64,000 bases of DNA from Rhodobacteraceae bacterium Alg231-04 (GCA_900143635.1 FREY01000008.1:1-64000), one strand, 5' to 3'. Positions 17,781-26,531 are shown, counted from the first letter of the stretch. Numbers and translations are program-made. The notes: generated by a model not told the origin, from the letters alone.

Positions 17781-19277
17781 TTAGTCTTTCAGAAGAATGG
17801 GGTATGCCGCGCGGATCGCAGCTTCGCGGTCAGCCGGAAGATGGGCCGGGGCTGGCAGGGCTTCGATCTCGGCCACTTTGGCAATGGCTTTGTCCCAGAC
17901 GGTCAGTGCACCATTGTCGAGCCAGTCGTTCACGCTTTGGCGGTCGCCAAGTGCGGGGTAGACATATTCTGATGTCATCAGCTCCAGCGTCTGCGCCGTT
18001 CCCAGGTAATGGCCTTCGCCGGTCACGACCTCTTCGATCATGTCCAGATCGATGGCGCCGTCGAACATGTCGACGCCGCGTACGGTCCGCAGGATTGCGC
18101 CACACATGTCATTGTCGATCACCAGCGCTTCTTTGCTGGCGGCCATGATCGAACCAAGCATGCCAACACTGAGGTTGATCATGTCGGCCCCACCCTGCGC
18201 GGCCAGTGCGATGGTATAGCCCTTCTCGTAGCCCGATTGCGCATCCGCCGTCTTGGCGTCCGTCATGCCGGCCGAGACGGTTGACGGCAGTCCGAGGTTC
18301 AGCAGCAATTGCGCGGCCGCCGCATTGGCCACCGCCGCCTCTCCCGATCCACCGGTCATTGCGCCAGTACGCAGGTCAGAAATGAAAGGCAGGAAGGCAA
18401 GGATGCAGGGAAAGCCCGGTTGCATCATGTTGACGAGGATGAGCCCTGCCAGCGATTCCGCCAGCCCCTGCGCCAATGCGCCGGCCAGTGACGCCGGGCT
18501 GGTGGCACCGGCCTGTGCCGCTGAACAGATTTGCAACGGCATGCCAAGGCGCACGCATTCCTGCATCACGCCACAGGCCTCCTCAGCTAGGGTCAGCGGC
18601 GGCACAACATGGCAGATCGAGGCAAAGCAGAAGGGTTGCGCCCGAAACGCGCCTTCGCCTCCCAAGGCCATGTCGAACATCTCTACCACTGGGGCCACAT
18701 TGGCGGGCTCGAAAAAGCTGGTGCCAATGGGCTTGGAGGTCGCCTTCATTGCCGCAAAGGCCGTGTTGATATCCAGCGTCAGCGGATCCTCGATATCCCG
18801 CGCCACCACCGGGCGCAGGGAATAGTGGATGCTGTCGCTGGCATCGACAATGCGCATCAATTCGAACAGGTCCTGCAAGGTGCTATCGCGAAAGCTCTGG
18901 CTCTCACTGTCCAGCAGTTGAACCGCCGCACCACCGGTGCCGATATGCACCCGGCCACCGCCCACTTTGATACCGCGTTCCGGCTTGAAACCCGGCAGAT
19001 CAACCTCTTTGCTCGCCTTGGCGATCATCTCGTCGACCAGAGAGCGGGAAAAGACAATTCTGCCATCCGCACGTTCCGTTGCGCCGTTTTGCAGCGCCAG
19101 TGAACGGATGTCATCGGGGGCACCGGACACGCCAATGCGCGCGAGGATGTCAAAAGCAGTGTCGGTAATATGAGCGAGCTTCGCCGCGTCCAGCGGCATG
19201 AAACGCCCGCCCTCAGGCGGCGCGGTCATCTGTGTCACAGAGGGTTTCTTGCTCCGAGTGGATCGTGTTCGCCGCAT
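17781..19277 (-). CDS. MttB-family (trimethylamine/betaine) methyltransferase lacking pyrrolysine
   Basis: 498 residues along the whole MttB/MtgB TIM-barrel family; GTGGAAVQLLD near residue 115, PIGTSFFEPANVAPV and the glycine/alanine-rich GGSGEAAVANAAAAQLL are visible. There is no in-frame UAG, so it belongs with the pyrrolysine-free homologues, whose characterised members (MtgB, MtpB, MtcB, MtyB) demethylate glycine betaine, proline betaine, carnitine or gamma-butyrobetaine with a corrinoid protein. No corrinoid protein or reactivase is encoded in the window. The start has AAGGA nearby, and the promoter carries the LysR-type palindrome shared with the aminotransferase operon. It probably removes the first methyl group of a quaternary amine; the acceptor is unknown. 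Confidence 0.88.
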   Translation of the reverse strand: MRRTRSTRSKKPSVTQMTAPPEGGRFMPLDAAKLAHITDTAFDILARIGVSGAPDDIRSLALQNGATERADGRIVFSRSLVDEMIAKASKEVDLPGFKPERGIKVGGGRVHIGTGGAAVQLLDSESQSFRDSTLQDLFELMRIVDASDSIHYSLRPVVARDIEDPLTLDINTAFAAMKATSKPIGTSFFEPANVAPVVEMFDMALGGEGAFRAQPFCFASICHVVPPLTLAEEACGVMQECVRLGMPLQICSAAQAGATSPASLAGALAQGLAESLAGLILVNMMQPGFPCILAFLPFISDLRTGAMTGGSGEAAVANAAAAQLLLNLGLPSTVSAGMTDAKTADAQSGYEKGYTIALAAQGGADMINLSVGMLGSIMAASKEALVIDNDMCGAILRTVRGVDMFDGAIDLDMIEEVVTGEGHYLGTAQTLELMTSEYVYPALGDRQSVNDWLDNGALTVWDKAIAKVAEIEALPAPAHLPADREAAIRAAYPILLKD

Positions 19278-19335
19278 GAGCGCGTCCTTAGTGTTATCTG
19301 GTGTTGGGGTATCTTAGGAACACTCGGAAATTAGC

Positions 19336-19374
19336 TCAATTCCATTATTTGCATACTTTTGTGAATGAAATTCA
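19336..19374. promoter_or_regulatory. Second predicted LysR operator, upstream of the MttB-like operon
   Basis: TGAATGAAATTCA at 19362-19374 is identical to 11771-11783. On the minus strand it is followed after 20 nt by AATTGA (19341-19336), as at the first site. It lies 84 nt before the ATG, compared with 80 nt at the aminotransferase. Such conserved geometry is what a recognition site plus activation site of a LysR regulator would give. Confidence 0.7.
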
Positions 19375-19453
19375 CTCAAGTCTGATCCTGTATCAGCGCC
19401 CAATCGAAAGACGGGCGGACAGGGTCCTCCCCTGCCCGCTCATCTTTCTACGT

Positions 19454-21091
19454 TCAGGCCCGTTTCGCCTCCCGGTCGCACAGAACCCTGTCCAGCCAGG
19501 TCGGATCCATCTCCGGCACGGAGGAGAGCAGCAGCCCAGTATAGGGCGCAAAGGGCGGCGCGAAGATCTGATCCTTCGGCCCCTGCTCCACGATCTGACC
19601 CTGCTGCATAACCACAACCTCGTCAGCGATTGCGCGCACGGTAGAGATGTCGTGGGTAATGAACATATAGGCCAGGTCATGGTCGCGTTGCAGCTTGTCG
19701 AGCAGCCGCAGGATGCCTTCGGCGACCAACTGGTCCAGGGCCGAGGTCACCTCGTCGCAGATGACAAGTTTGGGCGCAGCTGCAAGCGTGCGGGCGATTC
19801 CGATGCGCTGTTTTTGCCCGCCAGACAGCTCGGATGGCAGCCGGTTGATATACTGATCCGGCTCCAGTTCGATACTGTGCAGCAGCGCCCGGATTTCCTC
19901 GGTCAACTGCCGCCCCTTGAGGCCGCGATAATAGGTCATCGGACGGCCTATGATGTCGCGGATCCGTTGTTTCGGGTTCAGCGCGGTATCCGCCATCTGG
20001 TAGATCATCTGCACGGATTGCAGCTCGGCCTTGCTGCGCTTGCGGAAATCCGGTGCCAGCGGCGCGCCACCCAGCTCGATTCCACCAGAAACCGGGGGCA
20101 GCAAGCCCATCAGGCTGCGCGCAGTTGTCGACTTGCCTGACCCGCTTTCCCCAACAACAGCAACGGTACGGCCCGCGTGAAAATCGATGGAGACATCATC
20201 CAGCACCGGCTTGCCCATGCCCGGATACGTCGCTGTGATAGTCTTCAGCGATACCACCGGTGTCTGCCCCTCGGAAACGGCTGCTTTCTTCGCGGATGTG
20301 AAGGAGCGAACCGCCCAAAGCGATTTTGTATAGTCTTCCTGCGGCGCATTCAGCATGCTTGCCGTGTCTGCGCTTTCCACCTCGCTGCCATGGCGCAACA
20401 CCGTGATGCGGTCTGCCATCTGTGCCACCACCGCCAGGTCGTGGGTGATATAGATCGCCGAGGTTCCGAATTGATCCACGATCTCGCGGATCGCCGAGAG
20501 CACCTCGATCTGGGTGGTTACATCCAGCGCCGTTGTCGGCTCATCAAAGATGATCAGATCGGGCCGGCAGGCCATCGCCATCGCCGTCATCGCCCGCTGA
20601 AGCTGCCCACCCGACACCTGATGCGGGTAGCGAAAGCCGATTTCCTCGGGGTTTGGCAGCTGAAGCTGGCGATAGAGGCTGATCGCGTCCTGCCGCGCCT
20701 CTTTGCGCGACATCAGCCCCCGTCGCACCGGGAATTCGGTGTGCTGGTCGATCAGTTTGAAAGCCGGGTTAAAGCTGGCCGCTGCGGATTGGGCCACATA
20801 GGCGATCCGGGTAGAACGCAGGTTCCGACGGGTCTCGCGGTCGGCAGTTGTCAGCTCGATCCCGTCGAAATGCACCGTGCCCCCGGAGAAGCGGCAGCCA
20901 TCGCGGACATAGCCCATTGCGCCAAGGCCGATGGTAGATTTGCCAGCACCGCTTTCGCCGATCAGGCCCAGCACTTCACCCTTGCCAAGCGTCACATCGA
21001 CACCTTTGACAATCGGCGTCCAGCGGTCTTCGGACAGGCCTTCGATCTGCAGGTTCTGCATCATCAGCAGCGGGGTTGTGTCTTGTGTCAT
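19454..21091 (-). CDS. ABC transporter duplicated ATP-binding protein (Opp/Dpp type)
   Basis: 545 residues with two complete nucleotide-binding domains in one chain. The first has Walker A GESGAGKST, signature SGGQLQRAM and Walker B LIIFDEPTT. The second has Walker A GESGSGKST, signature LSGGQKQRI and Walker B LVICDEVTS, followed by the His switch THDIS. This fused DppD/DppF-like form is common in peptide, opine and betaine importers. It is the last gene of a five-gene operon (dioxygenase, binding protein, two permeases, ATPase) and energises uptake of the substrate captured by the periplasmic protein. The start is preceded by GGGGAAGAG. Confidence 0.95.
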   Translation of the reverse strand: MTQDTTPLLMMQNLQIEGLSEDRWTPIVKGVDVTLGKGEVLGLIGESGAGKSTIGLGAMGYVRDGCRFSGGTVHFDGIELTTADRETRRNLRSTRIAYVAQSAAASFNPAFKLIDQHTEFPVRRGLMSRKEARQDAISLYRQLQLPNPEEIGFRYPHQVSGGQLQRAMTAMAMACRPDLIIFDEPTTALDVTTQIEVLSAIREIVDQFGTSAIYITHDLAVVAQMADRITVLRHGSEVESADTASMLNAPQEDYTKSLWAVRSFTSAKKAAVSEGQTPVVSLKTITATYPGMGKPVLDDVSIDFHAGRTVAVVGESGSGKSTTARSLMGLLPPVSGGIELGGAPLAPDFRKRSKAELQSVQMIYQMADTALNPKQRIRDIIGRPMTYYRGLKGRQLTEEIRALLHSIELEPDQYINRLPSELSGGQKQRIGIARTLAAAPKLVICDEVTSALDQLVAEGILRLLDKLQRDHDLAYMFITHDISTVRAIADEVVVMQQGQIVEQGPKDQIFAPPFAPYTGLLLSSVPEMDPTWLDRVLCDREAKRA

Positions 21092-21102
21092 GTCTCTTCC
21101 CC

Positions 21103-21930
21103 TCAGGTTTTCAGGCCGCTGGCTTTGTGCAGCATCCAGTCAACGATGAAATTCACGGCCACGGTCAGTAGGCCAATGGCTGCAGCCGGGATCAGCGGGG
21201 TGAGATCGCCAAAGGTGATCAGCGAGGCGTTCTCGCGCACCATAGATCCCCAGTCCGCCGCTGGCGGTTGGATACCCAGCCCCAGAAAGGACAGCCCGGA
21301 TATGGTGAGAAAGACAAAACAGAAGCGCAGACCAAACTCGGCCACCAGCGGCGGGGCCGCATTGGGCAGGATCTCTTTGCGCATGATCCACCACAGCCCT
21401 TCGCCGCGCACCTGGGCGGCTTCGACGTAGTCCATCACCACGATGCCCATCGCAACCGCACGGGCGATCCGGTAGACAAAGGTGGCATAGATCAGCGCGA
21501 TCACCCCGACCAGGCTGGTCACGGATGCTCCAAAGATAGTGAGCAGCAGCAGCGCAAAAATCAGCGTCGGGATCGAGATCACAACATCCACCGCACGCGA
21601 AAGTGCCTGATCGACCCAGCCCTGCATAACAGCCGCAAAAAAGCCCGCGGCACTGCCCGCAGCAAAGGCAATTATGGTGGTCACAAGCGCAATGCCGATG
21701 GTGTTGCGGGCGCCATAGATCATGCGGGTGGCCATATCCCGGCCCAGACTGTCGGTGCCCAGCCAGTTCTCGGTGCTCCACGCCTGGTATTCATAACCCA
21801 CCACCTCGCTTTCGCCAAACGGGGCCAACACGGGGGCAAAGATCGCCACCGCAATGTAGAAGAGCACAACTGTACAGCCGAATTTCGCAGATAGAGGCGC
21901 CCGGCGCAGTTCATAAAGAAAGGCGTTCAT
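21103..21930 (-). CDS. ABC transporter permease (DppC type)
   Basis: 275 residues. It has an N-terminal membrane segment after a short cytoplasmic start (FGCTVVLFYIAVAIFAPVLAPFG), the periplasmic GTDSLGRD motif typical of DppC/OppC, and about five more hydrophobic segments. The EAA loop lies around AAQVRGEGLWWIMRKEILPNAAP, which docks to the ATPase. The gene begins 2 nt after the stop of the partner permease, so the two are co-translated. Together they form the membrane channel of the importer. Confidence 0.95.
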   Translation of the reverse strand: MNAFLYELRRAPLSAKFGCTVVLFYIAVAIFAPVLAPFGESEVVGYEYQAWSTENWLGTDSLGRDMATRMIYGARNTIGIALVTTIIAFAAGSAAGFFAAVMQGWVDQALSRAVDVVISIPTLIFALLLLTIFGASVTSLVGVIALIYATFVYRIARAVAMGIVVMDYVEAAQVRGEGLWWIMRKEILPNAAPPLVAEFGLRFCFVFLTISGLSFLGLGIQPPAADWGSMVRENASLITFGDLTPLIPAAAIGLLTVAVNFIVDWMLHKASGLKT

Positions 21931-21932
21931 CG

Positions 21933-22889
21933 TTATTTCCTGTGCAGCAGACGCGGGTTGGACGCGATCGAGATCAGGTCGGACGCCAGATTGAAAAGGA
22001 TGTAGGTGGCGGCGAACAACAGGCAGGCGGTCTGCACGACGGTGAAGTCACGCTTGGCCACACTGTCGACCAGCAACTGCCCCATTCCGGGATAGACAAA
22101 GACAACTTCGACGATCACCACGCCCACGATCAGATAGGCAAGGTTGATGGCAATCACGGTGACGATGGGGGCAATGGCGTTGGGCAGCGCGTGGATCACG
22201 ATCAGCCGCCGCTGGCTGGCCCCTTTTAGCCGGGCCATCTCAAGATAGGGCAACGCCAGCAGATTGATCAGCGAGGCCCGCGTCATCCGCATCATATGGG
22301 CGGTAACAATCAAAGTCAGAGTCATGGCGGGCAGGAAGGTCCGATAGATCCGGTCGCCAAGGCTGGCGTCTTCCGACAGGTTGGCAATCGATGGAAACAG
22401 GCCAAGCTCCACCGCAAACAGCCAGACCAGAATATAGCCCACAAAGAATTCGGGCACAGAAATCGCGGTTAGCGCGACCACGTTGATGGTCTTGTCCAGG
22501 GTGGTATCCCGGTAAAGCGCCGCGACCACCCCCAGCACCACCGCTAGCGGCACCGCAATCAGGGCGGCAAACCCGGCCAGGAAGAAGGTGTTATACATCC
22601 GCTCGGCGATCAGCTCTTTGATCGGCAGGCCGGAAATCAGAGAATGGCCCAGATCGCCCTGCAGAAACCCGCCAAACCAGCTGAGGTAACGGGTATAGGC
22701 GGGCTGATCGAGCCCCAATTCACGGCGAAACGCTGCAAGGTTCTCAGGCGTTGCAGACTGCCCCAAGACCTGTTGGGCCACATCGCCCGGCAGCAGCTCG
22801 ATTGACAGGAAGATGACCAGAGATACTGCGAACAACGTCAGCAGGCCAAGCGCCAGCCGTTGAACAAACAGCCTGAAAAGGTGTTGCAT
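21933..22889 (-). CDS. ABC transporter permease (DppB type)
   Basis: 318 residues with the DppB/OppB layout: an N-terminal segment (LALGLLTLFAVSLVIFLSIELLPGD), the conserved FGGFLQGDLGHS loop, five further membrane helices and the EAA-like loop MARLKGASQRRLIVIHALPNA. It is separated from the binding-protein gene by a 77-nt gap carrying a strong hairpin, and followed almost immediately by the DppC-type permease. Confidence 0.95.
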   Translation of the reverse strand: MQHLFRLFVQRLALGLLTLFAVSLVIFLSIELLPGDVAQQVLGQSATPENLAAFRRELGLDQPAYTRYLSWFGGFLQGDLGHSLISGLPIKELIAERMYNTFFLAGFAALIAVPLAVVLGVVAALYRDTTLDKTINVVALTAISVPEFFVGYILVWLFAVELGLFPSIANLSEDASLGDRIYRTFLPAMTLTLIVTAHMMRMTRASLINLLALPYLEMARLKGASQRRLIVIHALPNAIAPIVTVIAINLAYLIVGVVIVEVVFVYPGMGQLLVDSVAKRDFTVVQTACLLFAATYILFNLASDLISIASNPRLLHRK

Positions 22890-22921
22890 ACCGGATTATC
22901 AAAACTCTTGAGTGCAGGGTT

Positions 22922-22945
22922 CGGCGGGACCAATGGGTCCCGCCG
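22922..22945. promoter_or_regulatory. Intercistronic hairpin after the binding-protein gene
   Basis: A perfect 10-bp stem CGGCGGGACC / GGTCCCGCCG with a 4-nt loop, between the binding-protein and first permease genes. In many ABC importer operons such a hairpin protects the upstream binding-protein message from 3' exonucleases and sets its excess over permease message. There is no T-run. Confidence 0.6.
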
Positions 22946-22966
22946 GTAAACTTCGTGAGCGCGGTG

Positions 22967-24517
22967 TTAGGCTTTCCACCAGCGTTCGATGGCCTTGTAC
23001 CCATCCAGCGCCCAGTTCGAGGCAACATCCTCGCCATGGGAAATATCGACGCGGCGCGCGAAAACGAAGTTGCGGAAGAAGGGGATCACCGATCCGCCCT
23101 CATCGCGCAGGATCGCCTGCATGTCGCCGTACATCTGGCCGCGTTTGGCTTCGTCCAGTTCGGATCTGGCTGCCAGCATCAGCTGCTGGAACGTGTCATT
23201 GCTGAACTGGCTTTCATTCCAGTCGCCGCCTTTGGAATAAGCGGTGGCAAAGATCATATCAGGCACCGGGCGCGCGCCCCACGAGCCCGTGAAGAAGGGC
23301 TTCTTCATCCAGACATCAGACCAGTAACCGTCGCCGGGTTCGCGGGCGACCTGAACGTCGATCCCGGCTGGGGCTGCGTGCTCGCGGTAAAGGGTGACCG
23401 AATCCACGGCACCTGCAAAGAGCGAATCCGACACGCTGAGCGAGACAGCCAAGCTATCCAGGCCAGCCTCTTTAAGGTGGAATTTCGCCTTATCGGGATC
23501 ATAGGCGCGCTGTTCCAGTGACGCGTCGAAATACGGCATCGAAGGCGCAATGGGATGATCGTTGGCGATGGTGCCGTGGCCGCGCAGGACCTGCTTTACC
23601 AGCGCCTCGCGATCGACGCCGTATTTCAGCGCCAGCCGCACGTTCTTGTCACTGAACGGCGCTTGCGAGCTTTGCATGGCAAACACCGGGTGGAACCCGC
23701 CCGAGATCGACTCGATCTCAACGTTCTTGTCGCGCCCCAGCAGGCCCAGGGTCTTGTACTCGGCGGACTGAACCGCATCGATCTCACCGGTGACCAGCGC
23801 CGTTGTGGCCGAGCCGCTGTCGCTGATCAGAAGAAGCTCGACCCGATCAAAATTGGCCGCCCCGTCTTTCCAATAGTCCGGGTTCCGCTGGAGGACGGTT
23901 TTGACACCGGGCTTCCAGCTTTCCAGCGTGTAGCCACCGGTGCCGGTGCCGGACAGGTCCAGCGCACCATCAGCGCCGACAGGCATGATCTGGAAGTGGT
24001 AGTCCGACAGGATGAAGGGGAAGTCGGCATTGGGGGCAGACAGGGTGATTTTCACCGTATCCGTGCCTTCGGCAGTGATCTCGGACACGCCCGCCAGAAG
24101 CGCTTTGGCACCCGAGGTCGAATCCTCGCCGCGATGCAGGTTCAGCGACGCAATCGCATCCTCGGCGCCCAGCGATTTGCCATTGTGAAACGTCACACCG
24201 GGGCGGAGCTTGAATACCCAGGTTTGTGCGTCGTCAGACGACCAGCTGACCGCCAGTTCGGGCTTCAGCTTATTGTCCGATCCGATTTCGGTCAGGTTGT
24301 TGCGCAAAGCCCAACCAACCATGATTTGCTGCGAGCCGCTGGCCTCTGCGGGGTTCAGCGTGTCGCTGGTGCCGCCCTGGCTGACCGCAAGGCGAAACGT
24401 TCCACCCTTGGTGGCCGCCGCCGCCCTGCGCGGCATGTTCGACAATCCCAGCACCGCAGCTGAGCCCGCAAGGAACCCGCGGCGTCCGATCGATAGGTTT
24501 GAAGTGTATTTTGTCAT
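22967..24517 (-). CDS. ABC transporter substrate-binding protein, family 5 (SBP_bac_5), Tat-exported
   Basis: 516 residues. The N-terminus has a twin-arginine signal (SIGRRGFLAGSAAVLG) ending near RRAAAATKGG, which suggests export in folded form. The mature part is a family 5 (peptide/nickel/opine) binding protein: DTLNPAEASGSQ, then WVFKLRPGVTFHNGKSL and LALKYGVDREALVKQVLRGHG, which are characteristic of the family. The start has GGAGGACT upstream. Family 5 proteins bind oligopeptides, glycosides, opines and betaine-like compounds, so the class does not fix the ligand. The surrounding genes suggest an N-methylated amino acid or betaine. Confidence 0.95.
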   Translation of the reverse strand: MTKYTSNLSIGRRGFLAGSAAVLGLSNMPRRAAAATKGGTFRLAVSQGGTSDTLNPAEASGSQQIMVGWALRNNLTEIGSDNKLKPELAVSWSSDDAQTWVFKLRPGVTFHNGKSLGAEDAIASLNLHRGEDSTSGAKALLAGVSEITAEGTDTVKITLSAPNADFPFILSDYHFQIMPVGADGALDLSGTGTGGYTLESWKPGVKTVLQRNPDYWKDGAANFDRVELLLISDSGSATTALVTGEIDAVQSAEYKTLGLLGRDKNVEIESISGGFHPVFAMQSSQAPFSDKNVRLALKYGVDREALVKQVLRGHGTIANDHPIAPSMPYFDASLEQRAYDPDKAKFHLKEAGLDSLAVSLSVSDSLFAGAVDSVTLYREHAAPAGIDVQVAREPGDGYWSDVWMKKPFFTGSWGARPVPDMIFATAYSKGGDWNESQFSNDTFQQLMLAARSELDEAKRGQMYGDMQAILRDEGGSVIPFFRNFVFARRVDISHGEDVASNWALDGYKAIERWWKA

Positions 24518-24543
24518 GCTTTGAGTCCTCCCAAGACTTCAAT

Positions 24544-25425
24544 TCAGCTTCGCTTAGCCTCTGCATTGGCCAGCTGTTCATCGCGCGCATAATGGTCCGG
24601 ATGGGCCTCTCCCCAGATACGGGTGGCCTTGTCGGATGTGGCAATATCGGATGGGTCGGTCACATAGCTGAGCAGAAGGCTCTGGCGTTCGGCCCCCTCA
24701 GGCGCGGTGACCCTGTGCAACGTGTACCCTCCCCGGAACAGTTGCAGATCTCCCGGCTGCAGTTTCAGCCTGCGCAGGTTGGTTCGGTCCCCGTCCAGCA
24801 CCCGCTTGACCGCGTCATAGTTCTCATCCTCGCGGCTGCGAAGATTGGGCACATACTCAAAATCGCCACCCTGCTGCGACTGCTTGAGCACAAAGGAAAC
24901 GGTGAAGTCGTTGTTGTCGAAGTGCCAGGCAAACTCGCAGCCATCGGGCTGAACATTCACATTGGTGCAGGCAAAGGGATCGCGGTAGGTGTAGAGCTTC
25001 TCATACCCCAGCGCTTGCGCCACAAACCGGCACAGATCCGCATTCTGGAACACGGACCAGATGACGCCGTCGTGGGCAAACCTATCACCGCGCACCATGC
25101 CGTGGCGCCGCGGAGAAAACCGGTTCAGCGGATGGTCCGCTGGCGTGCCCTCGGGCGGCTGCGAGAAATAGGGGTTCAGATCTGCATCATGAAAGACGGC
25201 ATCCGGCACCAGCTCGTCAGCCTCGACCTGCATCGCCGCCAAAATCTCGGGCCGTAAAAAACTTGCCAGCTGCGCACAGTTTACCGAATTCAAACCCCGA
25301 ATTGCTGCCCCCAGCATGGCCTCATAGGCCGGGCTTTCAGGCATATTCAGCGGATAGGTTTTGACATCAAACAGGTCCGCCGTTGAATATTTTGCAGGCG
25401 CATTACTGACTTCTGCTACAGGCAT
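24544..25425 (-). CDS. Fe(II)/2-oxoglutarate dioxygenase of the HalD/BesD type
   Basis: 293 residues. The double-stranded beta-helix core is visible as EFAWHFDNNDFTVSFVLKQ, giving the HxD iron ligands, then LQLFRGGYTLHRVTAPEG for the distal His and ERQSLLLSY with the 2-oxoglutarate-binding Arg. The Asp of HxD is present, which favours a hydroxylase over a halogenase (HalD/BesD halogenases have Gly there). Relatives act on free amino acids such as lysine. A strong ribosome site (AGGGAG) precedes the ATG. It is first in the ABC importer operon, so it probably hydroxylates the imported compound, comparable to trimethyllysine hydroxylation in carnitine biosynthesis; that parallel is inference. 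Confidence 0.78.
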   Translation of the reverse strand: MPVAEVSNAPAKYSTADLFDVKTYPLNMPESPAYEAMLGAAIRGLNSVNCAQLASFLRPEILAAMQVEADELVPDAVFHDADLNPYFSQPPEGTPADHPLNRFSPRRHGMVRGDRFAHDGVIWSVFQNADLCRFVAQALGYEKLYTYRDPFACTNVNVQPDGCEFAWHFDNNDFTVSFVLKQSQQGGDFEYVPNLRSREDENYDAVKRVLDGDRTNLRRLKLQPGDLQLFRGGYTLHRVTAPEGAERQSLLLSYVTDPSDIATSDKATRIWGEAHPDHYARDEQLANAEAKRS

Positions 25426-25983
25426 TCACTTAATCTCCCTACTGCGCCCCGTCTTCCGAAGGCCAAGCTTCGAAATACAGACGTCAGAGTAAGTCACTGA
25501 AATAGAACACGTATTTTCATCTCAGCGAAAACTATCGATCACAGAGCGCAGTATTTGCAGGGATTTGCATTATAGCAATTTAATAATAATGTGATTATCG
25601 TGAAATTTTCTCAGCCACAAATTGCTGCCCTTTGATGGATGCTGAGCTTGCGGACTAGTTGGGTTAGCTGATCGATTTCCGACTGACGGCACGGCGAGAT
25701 TCCAAGGCAGTAAGGGCGTTACTGCGCCAGGCACCCTGCGGCAGTCTCAGCCGCTGTTTGTCGTCATCGGAAAGGCGCGCCGTCGAACAGATTACCAAAC
25801 TCCGGTTCGCCACACGCGAACATCACCTTTGCCGTGGCCTTGGAGGGCATCGCCACATAGGCCCCCTGCCCTCTTCCCGCCATTTGCATCCGCTGCGCCG
25901 GTCTCATCCGCGTGACTGAGGACGTTTGCCTTTGCCTCCGGCCAGTGATCCAACAAATCACGGATCAGGTCATTTGCCGGGGT
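25426..25983. other. Gene-free promoter region of the importer operon plus decayed DNA
   Basis: The first ~200 nt upstream of the dioxygenase are AT-rich (runs such as TTTAATAATAATG at about 25579) and probably hold the promoter, but no confident -35/-10 pair is seen. From about 25640 the sequence is GC-richer and carries only short open frames. The minus strand at about 25980-25900 reads as a helical peptide (RDLLDHWPEAKANVL) that soon meets stops, perhaps a decayed plasmid gene downstream of the RepC relic. Confidence 0.4.
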
Positions 25984-26385
25984 TCAATCATCCGGATCAC
26001 AAGAAATTGTCAGCTGAGGTGTCTGCAGCAGCGCGTTGATCATCGGCGTTGGTGAGAATTGTCCCATCCTGGCCTTTTGCGCCAAGCGGCGCAGGTAAGC
26101 ACCAGGACTGCGGATCGTCCCCATTTTCTCAAGCATACTGAGCACGGCTGCGGCTGCATTTCGCCGACCCATGGCTGCACGGGCGTCGTACAACACCGGC
26201 AAATCAATGCCCATCATAGGCGATAGTTTCTCTACGACGTGATCTGCATCCTGCCAGGTTCGCAGTGGTTCGGGGAAATAGGTTTGCACCTCGGGGCAGG
26301 CCTGAAGAAGCGTGCCGAGGCTTGCTGCAGAAGGGTCACCTGCAAATTCTTTGCTTCTGACCTTTGCCTCTGGCGATGTCTTCAC
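25984..26385 (-). pseudogene. repC: C-terminal fragment of plasmid replication initiator RepC
   Basis: 133 residues match the pattern of the RepC C-terminal domain of alphaproteobacterial repABC plasmids: LLQACPEVQTYFPEPLRTW, then LSPMMGID, ARAAMGRRNAAAAVLSMLEK, IRSPGAYLRRLAQKARMGQFSPTPMINALL. The same frame extends upstream to about 26487 as a linker-like stretch (RKSAPDSQNERHIQDSNK) before a TGA. The N-terminal DNA-binding domain (about 270 residues) is absent, as are repA, repB and a visible origin. The break falls close to the repeat at 26532. It is therefore a relic showing that this DNA was once part of, or recombined with, a repABC replicon. Confidence 0.75.
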
Positions 26386-26531
26386 GGGGGCGGCGCTTTT
26401 AGACTCAAAAAAAATAGGTTTATTTGAATCCTGTATGTGCCGCTCATTCTGGCTGTCAGGGGCGCTCTTTCGCGATGGGTCAGGTCAAATTCTTCGGCAG
26501 GCAAACGGCGTCCCCTGCCCTAAAAGCAAAA

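Noticed and set aside
17781-19277. Pyrrolysine codon in the MttB-like gene
   Set aside because: The frame has no internal UAG and ends in TAA, so it is a pyrrolysine-free homologue.
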